8,240 nucleotides of DNA from a bacterium (GCA_027064665.1 JAMOPH010000343.1:1-8240); one strand, 5' to 3'. Positions 1 to 7,195 are shown, counted from the first letter of the stretch. The notes: a model not told the origin generated them from the sequence alone. Translations and numbers: made by a program.

Positions 1-2736
1 TGCAGGAGAAAAAGTAATGAGTGTTTCTTCAAAAATAATTTGAGGCGATATAAAATTAAGGGTTTCCCCGGAATGGGTTGACCACACAAGAATGGAGTAT
101 TCGTCAAGACCGGTGAAATCCGAAAATGTCCACGAGATTGCCCTGTTGGGGCAGGAGGTGAATCCGCCGGGCACGGAATCCACGGCGACAAGGCGAGGCG
201 GGATGGCATCAACGACGAAGTAGTATGCCATAGAACTGGTGTTCGGTCCGCAGGTGTCGGGGTTGTCTGCGGCGGTGATGGTGATTTCTATCGTGTCCTC
301 GGGACCAAGTATGGCGCCACCCTCCGCCGGGTCGTATATGAAAACCGTGTCCTCCACGGTGTCGGTGAACGCCGTTATATCCCCGGATATGCTGACCTCT
401 GAGAGTGAGGAGATTCTGTCTGCGATTTTCACCGAGACCCGGGCGAGGGAGTCGTTTATCAGTGCGCCGGGCGGAGGATAAATCGGCACGATTTCCGGCG
501 GAGACAAATCCACCACGAATTCAAACGGCACCGGCGAGGCGCAGTTGCTCACAAGGTCGCAGAGGGGAAGAAGTTCGCCCGAGATTGTGTCGCCGTCCTC
601 CCAAAAAGTATCGGGCACAAAGGACAGTGTCCCCGCAGAGGAGTAGGTTATCCGCGGGTCGTTGAGCGCAATCGTGTCCCCGCCGATTACTACGCTCACG
701 GTGGCGGTGTCAAGGTTTTCATCCGGCGGGATGTAGAACACAATGTCTTGCAGACTGCAGGCTACAGTTGCCGCCATCGGGGGGTTCACAAGTTCCGGCG
801 CCGGCGGGACGCATTCAAATGAGAACGAAAAACACCGATGCATAGAATTCGGCCCGCAGAAATCGGAGGGGACTGCATCCATAGCGTTGATGCACAGGGC
901 GACCGAATCGCACCCGACAGGATTTATCCCGAAATCGCTGAGCACCAAGCCGAAGGTGTCCCCGCCGAGGCGCTGAAGCGACGGGAAAGGAATTCTTATC
1001 GGCGCGCCGTTGAAAAACAGCGAGCAGGCGATTGCGGTCTCAAGCACCCCCGCCGTGGAGTCGCCAAATCGGAAAAGGACAGTGTCAATTGTGGTCATAA
1101 CCACTTCGCCGTCATACGGGTTCACAGGGACGAAATACGGCGGCGAGAAATCGGTGTAGAAAAACCAGGTGAAAGTTCTTGTTCCGGGGTGGTCCGCAGC
1201 GTGCACATAGCCGTAAAGGCTGCACTGGATATATTTGCCATCGGGCCAGAACCCTGCCCCCGGCGAGAAATAAAAACTGTCAATGACCCCATATGGCGCC
1301 AGAGGAATTCGCACCCAGTCAAACCGTGGGTCCTCAAGCCCCACCGACAGAAGAATCTCCCCGTCAGTCACATTGATAATAGTCAACTGCACGGTTTCGG
1401 AGTCAATTCCGCCGAGGGAATACAGCGCCGCCGCAAGCGACTGGTCCTCGCAGGCGGTTATTGAACCCTCCGGTGGATAAAATTCCGGACTTCGTATGTC
1501 TATGAAATACACTAAGTTAAAGCAGGTGTCAAAGTAGTTATAGCAGAAATCCGGGCGGTCTCGCCCCGTGATGCATATATGCCAGTTTACCGTGGCGGTG
1601 TCAGTCACTCCGTGAAGGGTGTCGGAGAAGGACAAAAACCCCGTGGTGGTGTCAAAATCAAACTCGTGCGGGATGCCGTCAATGGTCAGTTGCAGACTGT
1701 CGGGATTTATGCCGGAAAGGTAATCCACTATCTGGCAGGTCACATCTATTATAGTGTCGGTGATGAGCGTGCTTGATGCCGGAGCCACACTCACCACAAA
1801 CGGCGGCTGAAGGTCCGCCCAGAGACCAAAATTATACTGCGAGGATATATTGTATATGTCCTCCGCAAATATCGTGATGCTATAATACCCGCTTGAATCA
1901 AAAATTGACGATGTTGAGACTATAAATGTGTCGCCGTTGCGATAAATTTGTGGGTCGCCGATGTAAAGTGTCTCGTCGCCGAAGGAAATCCATAGGTTTG
2001 TCACCGAATCTGTATCGCTGACTGTGAAAATTATTGAGTCCGCGCAGTATGATGACACAATTGCCCCGGAAATCGGATATATTAGTTCTATTTCTGGCGG
2101 TGTGTATGGCAGAAAATAGTGGAAACAGGTATCGCTTCGGTTGGCGCCGCACCCGACGGCGTTGTCCGCCGCAGAAAGGCAGATTTCAACCGTGTCCCCG
2201 CCGGAAAGTTCGCCGAAGGCGTTTATCGGCACCGAAAGCGTCTCGCCCGAATAGAATCCGGAAAAGTTTATGGTTCGTGTCCAGTTGTCCGTCCCCGCCA
2301 CGAAGACCAAGACCTGCGACGATTCGGCGCTTATCCCGGACATATCGTCGTGGCAAAGGGCGGAAAAGTTGAGGATTGTGTTCGGCAAAACCCCTTCCGG
2401 CGGCGCCAGAAGCGCTATCTCCGGTGGCGTCAGGTCAACATAGAAGAAGAAATTGACATCCCGATGGTTGCCCCACAGGTCGTATATCGGCAGATACGAC
2501 AGCCGCACAGAATCCCCATCCGACAGACTGAACGGCAGGGGAAAATAGACAAAGGAATCCATCGGCGTGGCGAGGCTCTCCTCAAGCACCACCGGCGCAC
2601 TCCCGTTGACGAACATATCCAGATGGCTTGAGACCCAGTCTATCGGGCTTTCGTCAACCACCTTGAGGACAATCACGCCCGAATCGCAGGACCAGAAGGC
2701 ATTTTCGCCGGGGGAGATGAAATACACCTCCGGGGC
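1..2736 (-). repeat. Protein-level tandem Ig-like modules, alternating types A and B
   Basis: Nine modules are visible, the last one partial. Odd modules (starts near 29, 240, 443, 671, 873) have a Cys soon after the linker (C45, C259, C457, C688, C890), followed by a strand of the form IxFxV. Several then carry a short DPRI- or SPQI-like stretch and FxP. Even modules (starts near 132, 340, 559, 773) end in a VxIC/ITAxD strand and then a Cys-rich tail: C224/C232, C426/C433, C655/C663 and C857. Type A module starts are 211, 203, 228 and 202 residues apart, so the real unit is a pair of about 210 residues. The copies are divergent, and I saw no obvious DNA-level identity between them. Confidence 0.75.
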
Positions 2737-2820
2737 GGTCGTATCTATCTGCGCAAATATCAGTTTGGCGAACAATATGATAGCCAAAATGCCAAGATAT
2801 TTACTTGAGATTTTCTTCAT
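1..2820 (-). CDS. Giant exported Ig-like repeat protein, C-terminus beyond window (940 codons visible)
   Basis: The frame starts at ATG 2820-2818 and reads to base 1 without a stop. I translated all 940 codons. Residues 1-23 form a signal peptide: Lys at 2, 3 and 7, a hydrophobic core about 8-22, and likely cleavage after IFA at 21-23, so the product is exported. From residue 29 come nine modules, starting near 29, 132, 240, 340, 443, 559, 671, 773 and 873. Each opens with a Pro-rich linker such as TPPEI, APELV or SPPEI and is followed by beta-strand-like alternating sequence rich in D, T, S and G, as in bacterial Ig-like repeats. Modules alternate between two types and carry patterned cysteines. 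No enzymatic motif is visible. An adhesin or cell-surface structural role is inference. The missing C-terminus would show any sorting or anchoring domain. The start is supported by the signal peptide and by a GGGAG site 10 bases upstream inside thiE. Confidence 0.9.
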   Translation of the reverse strand, partial: MKKISSKYLGILAIILFAKLIFAQIDTTAPEVYFISPGENAFWSCDSGVIVLKVVDESPIDWVSSHLDMFVNGSAPVVLEESLATPMDSFVYFPLPFSLSDGDSVRLSYLPIYDLWGNHRDVNFFFYVDLTPPEIALLAPPEGVLPNTILNFSALCHDDMSGISAESSQVLVFVAGTDNWTRTINFSGFYSGETLSVPINAFGELSGGDTVEICLSAADNAVGCGANRSDTCFHYFLPYTPPEIELIYPISGAIVSSYCADSIIFTVSDTDSVTNLWISFGDETLYIGDPQIYRNGDTFIVSTSSIFDSSGYYSITIFAEDIYNISSQYNFGLWADLQPPFVVSVAPASSTLITDTIIDVTCQIVDYLSGINPDSLQLTIDGIPHEFDFDTTTGFLSFSDTLHGVTDTATVNWHICITGRDRPDFCYNYFDTCFNLVYFIDIRSPEFYPPEGSITACEDQSLAAALYSLGGIDSETVQLTIINVTDGEILLSVGLEDPRFDWVRIPLAPYGVIDSFYFSPGAGFWPDGKYIQCSLYGYVHAADHPGTRTFTWFFYTDFSPPYFVPVNPYDGEVVMTTIDTVLFRFGDSTAGVLETAIACSLFFNGAPIRIPFPSLQRLGGDTFGLVLSDFGINPVGCDSVALCINAMDAVPSDFCGPNSMHRCFSFSFECVPPAPELVNPPMAATVACSLQDIVFYIPPDENLDTATVSVVIGGDTIALNDPRITYSSAGTLSFVPDTFWEDGDTISGELLPLCDLVSNCASPVPFEFVVDLSPPEIVPIYPPPGALINDSLARVSVKIADRISSLSEVSISGDITAFTDTVEDTVFIYDPAEGGAILGPEDTIEITITAADNPDTCGPNTSSMAYYFVVDAIPPRLVAVDSVPGGFTSCPNRAISWTFSDFTGLDEYSILVWSTHSGETLNFISPQIIFEETLITFSPA
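2752..2820 (-). other. Signal peptide of the giant repeat protein
   Basis: The first 23 residues begin MKKISSK, continue with a hydrophobic stretch (LGILAIILF, AKLIF) and end in Ala followed by Gln-Ile-Asp. This is a typical Sec signal peptide with a signal peptidase I site. There is no Cys at the cleavage point, so it is not a lipoprotein signal. The exact cleavage position is an estimate. Confidence 0.82.
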
Positions 2821-3448
2821 TATTTATTGTCTCCCAGATTGTTCTGGTTGCTTCATATACATCCCCGGCGGCGATTATGCCCGCCCCAACGCACACCCGC
2901 CGAATCCCGTATGATACCAGTTTGCCAACATTGTCGGCGTTTATCCCGCCTATGGCATACACCGGGACTCGCACTTTCCGGGCGATTTCCAGCAGTGTGT
3001 CAATGCTCCCCGGGACTGCGTCGGATTTTGTGCCCGTGGGGAAAATCGCTCCGTAACCTATGTATGATGCCCCCTCTCGCTCCGCCCTAATTGCCGCCTC
3101 AAGGGACCTTGCCGATGCCCCAATAACAAAATTTTCCCCGGCGATTTTCCGGGCGGCGGAGATTGGAAGGTCGTCCTCGCCTAAATGGACTCCGTCGGCG
3201 CCGGCGGCAAGCGCAACACCAATCCTGTCGTTGACTATGAACATAACCCCTAATTTCCGGGCAAGTTCCGCCAGTTTAACTGCATATTCGTATAGAACGC
3301 CGTCATCCACGCCCTTGTATCGCAGTTGGAAAATTTTTGCTCCGCCGCCTGCCGCCTGCTCCATCACCGACTCCGGCTCTCGCCCTGCGCCCCTGATTAC
3401 CGGAATATCCAGAATTACATATATGTTGGGGGCATCCAGACGAACCAT
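2801..3448 (-). CDS. thiE: Thiamine phosphate synthase (ThiE), 215 aa
   Basis: This cytosolic TIM-barrel enzyme joins HMP pyrophosphate and thiazole phosphate to give thiamine phosphate and pyrophosphate. The family's active-site signatures are all present: QLRYK at 41-45, VNDR at 72-75, GVHLGEDD at 86-93, IGAS at 109-112, FPTGTK at 136-141, and the phosphate-binding AIGGI at 165-169 with VGAG at 187-190. Retention of Arg43, Lys45, Asn73, Asp74, Asp93, Ser112, Thr138, Thr140 and Lys141 argues for a working synthase rather than the TenI-type relative. Length is normal. I chose ATG 3448 because AGAGG lies 6 bases upstream; a TTG at 3463 is possible but would overlap that site. No other thi gene is nearby. 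The 3' end overlaps the giant exported-protein gene by 20 bases. Confidence 0.92.
   Translation of the reverse strand: MVRLDAPNIYVILDIPVIRGAGREPESVMEQAAGGGAKIFQLRYKGVDDGVLYEYAVKLAELARKLGVMFIVNDRIGVALAAGADGVHLGEDDLPISAARKIAGENFVIGASARSLEAAIRAEREGASYIGYGAIFPTGTKSDAVPGSIDTLLEIARKVRVPVYAIGGINADNVGKLVSYGIRRVCVGAGIIAAGDVYEATRTIWETINNEENLK
2831..2835 (-). promoter_or_regulatory. Ribosome binding site of the giant repeat protein, inside thiE
   Basis: GGGAG lies 10 bases before ATG 2820 on the minus strand, within the last codons of thiE. The gene therefore has its own initiation signal and can be translated from the thiE mRNA. The spacing is a little long, so coupling to ribosomes finishing thiE may help. 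Confidence 0.6.
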
Positions 3449-3454
3449 TTTGCG

Positions 3455-3459
3455 CCTCT
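3455..3459 (-). promoter_or_regulatory. thiE ribosome binding site
   Basis: AGAGG sits 6 bases before ATG 3448 on the minus strand. This spacing favours the ATG over the TTG at 3463, which lies just upstream of the site. Confidence 0.65.
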
Positions 3460-3467
3460 GCAACTAA

Positions 3468-3478
3468 ATTTTAGTATA
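3468..3478 (-). promoter_or_regulatory. Candidate thiE promoter -10 region
   Basis: On the minus strand TATACT (3478-3473) is followed directly by TAAAAT (3473-3468); both are close to the sigma-70 -10 consensus. A start of transcription near 3466 would give a leader of under 20 bases containing the AGAGG site. I found no good -35 box: TTTTGC at the right distance is poor. There is no room for a TPP riboswitch between this promoter and thiE, and I saw no riboswitch-like fold. Confidence 0.4.
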
Positions 3479-3515
3479 ATCAAGACATTTTCCCCGCAAA
3501 AGCAAGAAATTGCGT

Positions 3516-3568
3516 GTATTTTTAAAAATTTCGCCGCAGTGGACCTGTCCAAATACGGTTGTATTTTT
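3516..3568. promoter_or_regulatory. AT-rich repeats and inverted repeat between divergent thiE and mfd
   Basis: GTATTTTT occurs twice on the plus strand, at 3516-3523 and 3561-3568, 45 bases apart. The first copy is part of the palindrome ATTTTTAAAAAT (3518-3529). The second is part of the inverted repeat AAATAC-GGTT-GTATTT (3551-3566), which overlaps the putative mfd -35 box. This could be an operator or upstream promoter element. It may also be chance in an AT-rich spacer. Confidence 0.3.
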
Positions 3569-3586
3569 GCCGGTTATGGGTATAAT
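3559..3586 (+). promoter_or_regulatory. mfd promoter abutting the start codon
   Basis: A perfect TATAAT at 3581-3586 lies 16 bases after TTGTAT (3559-3564), which matches the -35 consensus only in TTG. The -10 box ends 8 bases before ATG 3595, so transcription should begin at or within a few bases of the start codon. The only in-frame upstream codons before a stop are TAT, CCC and TCT, and the stop TAA (3583-3585) is inside the -10 box. No Shine-Dalgarno sequence is visible. Confidence 0.6.
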
Positions 3587-3594
3587 ATCCCTCT

Positions 3595-6500
3595 ATGGCG
3601 GGCTATCTGCGGAAGATATTTGAGGAACTTGCTGAATTTGAGGCGGTAAAGAAGGCGCTTGAGCGCGGAGAAAAAATCTCCGCCGGCGGCGTCTCTGCGC
3701 CGGTAATCGCCGGACTGTCCGACTGGGCGGCGAGATATTTTAAGCGCCCGGTTCTGGTCCTTGCCCCGGAGGATATAGCGAAGGATTTGCTCCGGGATGC
3801 CGAGTTCACCGCCGGTGAGAGGGCGCTTCCCTTCCCCGCCTGGGACATTCTTCCCTACGAGCATCAATATCCGGCGCCAGAAATTGTCGCCGAAAGGATT
3901 TTTGCCCTGTGGCGCCTGCGCCAGACCGAGGACGCCATCGTGGTTGCGCCCCCGCTGTCTTTGATGTGGCGCACAATCCCCGAAAATCTCCTTGAGGAGT
4001 TCTCTCTCTCGCTCAAACTCGGCGAGAAAGTGCCGCCCGAACAGATAGTCCGCCTGCTTGAGCGCAGCGGATATCATCGTGAGGCGGTGGTTGAGTATTT
4101 GCAGACCTACGCCCGCCGCGGCGATATCCTTGATGTCTTCTCTCCGGCGCATCCCGACCCGGTAAGGGTTGAGTTCTTCGGCGATGAGATTGACAGCATC
4201 CGCTTCTTCTCAACCCGGGACCAGCGCTCGTTAGGGAAAGCCAAATCCGCCCGGATACTGCCGGCGACGGAGTGGTTCACCGTTGACCTCGCCATAAGTG
4301 AGGAAGAGGAAAAACTCTCCCCACTGGCGGAAAAACTCCCCCAAAGCGTGGTTGATGAGGTTGTCGCTCAACTCCGTCTGGACAGGCATTTTCCCGCAAA
4401 GATATGGTATGCGCCCATCTTTGAGCCGGCACCGGTTGACCCCATAAAAGTTCTTTCTGCCCGAAAGCCCATAATAGTGGCGGTAGAGCCGGAAAATCTT
4501 GTTGAGGAGATTTCCGCCTTCTGCCGCAAAGCCCGCCAACTGTATGAGCGTGTCCTGTGGGAGGACCTTGAGCCGCTCCCGCCCGAAAACCTTTTCCCCT
4601 CACCGGAGGAAATTGAGGCGTTTCTGGAGAGCGCACACATCGTAATCAGGGAAATCCCCGTGGGGGAGAGGGCGATAAAATTCAGCATACGGGATGTTGA
4701 TGTCCCGGATTCGGTCGTCGGGCTGCTTGAACTGTTTGAAAAGGCGCAGAAGGGTGGCAAGGTCGCAGTGGTGGTCTCGTCCGAGAATCAGCGGGCACGG
4801 ATTGAGGCAAAAATGGGGATGCGACTTCCCGTGTCGGTGGTGCAGGCATCCCGGGGGATGCTTTCGCGCTCGGTGGAGATTGGTCTGCGGGAAGGCAGGT
4901 TCACACTCATCTCCGGGGACAACATCCTCGGTTTCTCCCGGGCGATGTTTGTGCCGAAAAAATACCACACCGGCAAGGCGATGCTCTCCCACTACGGGCT
5001 CTCGCAGGGGGACTATGTCGTCCATTCGGAATACGGAATCGCGCGGTTTTTGGGAATTCGGGAACTTGAGGTCAACGGTCGCCGTGGGGAATACCTTGAA
5101 CTTGAGTTCGCCGGCGAGGAGAAACTGTATGTCCCGATGGAGGATTTCTATCTGGTCAACCCGTATCTTGGACCGAAGGAGATGGTGCAACTTTCCCGTC
5201 TGGGCGGGACCAAGTGGAGCGCCACAAAACTGCGGGCAAAGAAACAAATCTACGAACTTGCCGGCGAGTTGATGAGGATATACGCCACCCGCCAGATAAA
5301 GACGCGCCCGCCGTTTGAGCGCGCGCCCGAATGGGAAGAGTATGTCCGCGCCACATTCCCCTTTGAGGAGACACCCGACCAACTCCGCGCAATTGAGGAG
5401 GTCTTCGCCGATATGGACTCGGAACATCCTATGGACAGGCTTCTGTGCGGCGATGTTGGCTTCGGCAAGACAGAGGTTGCAATCCGTGCGGCGGTGCGCG
5501 CTGTGGCATCGGGGAAACAGGTGGCGGTGCTTGTCCCCACCACCATTCTGGCGCTTCAACACTATGAGACATTCTCAAAGCGCCTGTCCGAACTGCCGAT
5601 ACGGGTTGAGATGCTTTGCCGGTTCACATCGCCATCGCGGGCGCGCAAAATCAAACAGGACATCGCCGCCGGAAAGGTGGACATAGCAATAGGAACCCAT
5701 ATGCTGCTTTCCGACACAGTCCAGTTTAAGGATTTGGGGCTTTTGATTATTGACGAAGAGCAGTGGTTCGGCGTGAGGCACAAGGAGAAACTCAAATCCC
5801 TGCGCGCCGAGGTGGATGTCCTCACGATGACCGCCACGCCAATCCCGAGGACGCTTTATTTCTCCATATCCGGACTGCGGGACCTTTCCATAATAGAGAC
5901 GCCGCCAAAATCCCGCAAGCCGGTGTTCACTCAAATCGTCCCGTGGAATATGGACCTTTTCCGCAGGGCTATATATGCCGAACTTGAGCGGGATGGGCAG
6001 GTGTTTTTCATCCACAATCGGGTGGAGACGATATACGGAATTGCCGAGGTTCTCAGGCGGGCGATGCCCGATGTGAGGTTTGCAGTGGCTCACGGTCAGA
6101 TGCGGGAGCGGGAACTGGAAAGGATAGTTTACGATTTCCGCCGCGGGGAGTATGATGTTCTGGTGTGCACCGCCATAATAGAGTCCGGGACGGATATGCC
6201 GCGGGTCAACACGATAATAGTGGACCGCGCGGACAGATTCGGGCTCGCCCAACTTTATCAACTGCGCGGGCGCGTGGGAAGGTCCGATGTGCAGGCGTAT
6301 GCGTATTTTGTGGTGCCGCCGTATAAATCCGTCAGCAAAAACGCGAAAAAGCGCCTTGCCGCACTTTTGGAGTATTCTGACCTCGGCTCCGGATATAACC
6401 TCGCGCTCAAAGACCTTGAAATCCGCGGCGCGGGAAATCTTTTGGGCAAAGAACAGAGCGGCTTTGTCGCCGCAGTCGGTCTTGACCTGTATTCCAAAAT

Positions 6501-6993
6501 GCTTGCCGAGGCAGTGGCGGAACTCAAGGGGCAAAAGCCCCCCATCTTTGAGCCAATACCGTTTTCCATTGACTTTGACGCCTTCATACCGATGGACTAT
6601 GTTGAGGACACCGAGGACAGGATTTATTTCTATCAGCGCCTTTTCACCGCCGACCGCGAGGAGAAGGTTGAGCGCATCGGCGCCGAACTTTCGGACAGGT
6701 TCGGCAGGATGCCCGAACCGGTGCAGAATCTGATTAATTTCATCCGCGCCAGAATTCTGGCGACCCGCGCGGGATTTCAGTCGGTTTCCTTCGGCAAAAG
6801 GTGGATTGCGCTGTATTTTTCGTCCGAAAAGTTGTCGTTAGCGAGGTTGAACGAGGCACTGGCGGATTTTTCACCACCCCTTGACTTTGCCCTCTCGCCG
6901 ACACCGGCGATAAAACTTCCCCGCGCAACATCGTTAGAGCGCGATTTTGCTAATCTTCTGCGCCTTCTTCACCGCGTGCTGGAAAAAGAATAA
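3595..6993 (+). CDS. mfd: Transcription-repair coupling factor Mfd, 1132 aa
   Basis: Mfd is a cytosolic ATP-dependent translocase that releases RNA polymerase stalled at DNA damage and recruits UvrA. Domains in order: a UvrB-like region, with FPAWDILPYE at 80-89 and RRGDILDVF at 174-182 followed by VEFFGDEI; the RNA polymerase interaction domain about 465-565, starting at DYVVHSEYGI (473-482); the RecG-like motor, with Walker A GDVGFGKT (619-626), DEEQ (720-723), TATPIPR (746-752) and QLRGRVGRS (889-897); the TRG motif DLEIRGAGNLLG (940-951); and C-terminal domain 7, including DRFGRMPEPV. Length is close to the usual 1100-1180. Two residues look unusual: Trp724 follows DEEQ where Arg is normal, and Met703 follows GTH. 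The reading frame is intact. ATG 3595 is the first possible start after an in-frame stop at 3583. The gene stands alone, divergent from thiE and convergent with cysE. Confidence 0.97.
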   Translation: MAGYLRKIFEELAEFEAVKKALERGEKISAGGVSAPVIAGLSDWAARYFKRPVLVLAPEDIAKDLLRDAEFTAGERALPFPAWDILPYEHQYPAPEIVAERIFALWRLRQTEDAIVVAPPLSLMWRTIPENLLEEFSLSLKLGEKVPPEQIVRLLERSGYHREAVVEYLQTYARRGDILDVFSPAHPDPVRVEFFGDEIDSIRFFSTRDQRSLGKAKSARILPATEWFTVDLAISEEEEKLSPLAEKLPQSVVDEVVAQLRLDRHFPAKIWYAPIFEPAPVDPIKVLSARKPIIVAVEPENLVEEISAFCRKARQLYERVLWEDLEPLPPENLFPSPEEIEAFLESAHIVIREIPVGERAIKFSIRDVDVPDSVVGLLELFEKAQKGGKVAVVVSSENQRARIEAKMGMRLPVSVVQASRGMLSRSVEIGLREGRFTLISGDNILGFSRAMFVPKKYHTGKAMLSHYGLSQGDYVVHSEYGIARFLGIRELEVNGRRGEYLELEFAGEEKLYVPMEDFYLVNPYLGPKEMVQLSRLGGTKWSATKLRAKKQIYELAGELMRIYATRQIKTRPPFERAPEWEEYVRATFPFEETPDQLRAIEEVFADMDSEHPMDRLLCGDVGFGKTEVAIRAAVRAVASGKQVAVLVPTTILALQHYETFSKRLSELPIRVEMLCRFTSPSRARKIKQDIAAGKVDIAIGTHMLLSDTVQFKDLGLLIIDEEQWFGVRHKEKLKSLRAEVDVLTMTATPIPRTLYFSISGLRDLSIIETPPKSRKPVFTQIVPWNMDLFRRAIYAELERDGQVFFIHNRVETIYGIAEVLRRAMPDVRFAVAHGQMRERELERIVYDFRRGEYDVLVCTAIIESGTDMPRVNTIIVDRADRFGLAQLYQLRGRVGRSDVQAYAYFVVPPYKSVSKNAKKRLAALLEYSDLGSGYNLALKDLEIRGAGNLLGKEQSGFVAAVGLDLYSKMLAEAVAELKGQKPPIFEPIPFSIDFDAFIPMDYVEDTEDRIYFYQRLFTADREEKVERIGAELSDRFGRMPEPVQNLINFIRARILATRAGFQSVSFGKRWIALYFSSEKLSLARLNEALADFSPPLDFALSPTPAIKLPRATSLERDFANLLRLLHRVLEKE

Positions 6994-7193
6994 GGGAAAC
7001 TCAAATCGGTGCTGTCTGGTGTATCCAACTTTTGCTTTACCCTGTGTTAGAGCGGACATAGCCAAAGGCAATGTGTAAATGGGCAGAGGCAAATTTCCCT
7101 TACTCCCAACTCTTCTCCCGCTGGGGAGAGTTTTTTTCTCTCCTACCGGGAGAAGGTGCCCTGACGAAGTCAGGGCGGATGAGGGCTTTCCCC
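6994..7193. other. Convergent intergenic region between mfd and cysE
   Basis: No gene is supported in these 200 bases. The first half (6994-7109) shows no coding signature. Its only structure is a 9-base inverted repeat, TAAGGGAAA at 6991-6999 (including the mfd stop) and TTTCCCTTA at 7094-7102. The second half holds the mfd terminator and a palindrome-rich element. Short open frames that cross the region have no recognisable domain and no start signal. Confidence 0.7.
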
Positions 7194-7195
7194 TC
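7112..7195. repeat. REP-like palindromic intergenic element
   Basis: Three palindromes are packed together. The first is an imperfect inverted repeat of 7112-7130 against 7138-7155 (CTTCTCCCG/CGGGAGAAG outer arms, GGAGAG/CTCTCC inner arms) with the T7 run as its loop. The second is a perfect 8-base stem, GCCCTGAC-GAA-GTCAGGGC, at 7158-7176. The third is a TGAGGG/CCCTCA stem at 7180-7185 and 7191-7196 that includes the cysE stop codon. Read on the minus strand the core begins CCCTCATCCGCCC and runs into the CTTCTCCC arm. From memory this resembles dispersed palindromic repeats seen between genes in many bacterial genomes. Dispersal in this genome cannot be judged from one copy. Confidence 0.55.
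7113..7137 (+). terminator. Rho-independent terminator of mfd
   Basis: TCTCCC (7114-7119) pairs perfectly with GGGAGA (7124-7129) around the loop GCTG, with a T-G wobble adding a seventh pair. Seven T residues follow at 7131-7137. It is about 120 bases after the mfd stop and works only in the plus direction; the minus strand has no T run after the stem. Confidence 0.65.

Noticed and set aside
838..1464. Plus-strand open frame of 208 codons
   Set aside because: It lies antisense to the continuous exported-protein frame. Its sequence is rich in Arg, His and Pro with no domain, as expected for a shadow of GC-rich coding DNA.
2119..2631. Plus-strand open frame of 170 codons
   Set aside because: It is antisense to the first modules of the exported protein, basic in composition and without a recognisable motif or start signal.
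3475..3480. Second TATAAT on the plus strand, upstream of mfd
   Set aside because: It has no -35 box at a suitable distance and would give a leader of over 100 bases without a clear ribosome binding site. The same bases are better read on the other strand as part of the thiE promoter.
3449..3594. TPP riboswitch before thiE
   Set aside because: The space between the likely transcription start and the thiE start codon is under 20 bases, and no conserved TPP riboswitch core is seen.
4600..6534. Two long minus-strand frames of about 320 codons each inside mfd (4600-5562 and 5575-6534)
   Set aside because: Mfd is fully supported by its motifs across this stretch. The antisense frames are rich in His, Arg and Cys with no domain.
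7158..7176. Perfect GCCCTGAC/GTCAGGGC hairpin as a terminator for cysE
   Set aside because: On the minus strand no T run follows the stem, so it does not qualify as a Rho-independent terminator in that direction.
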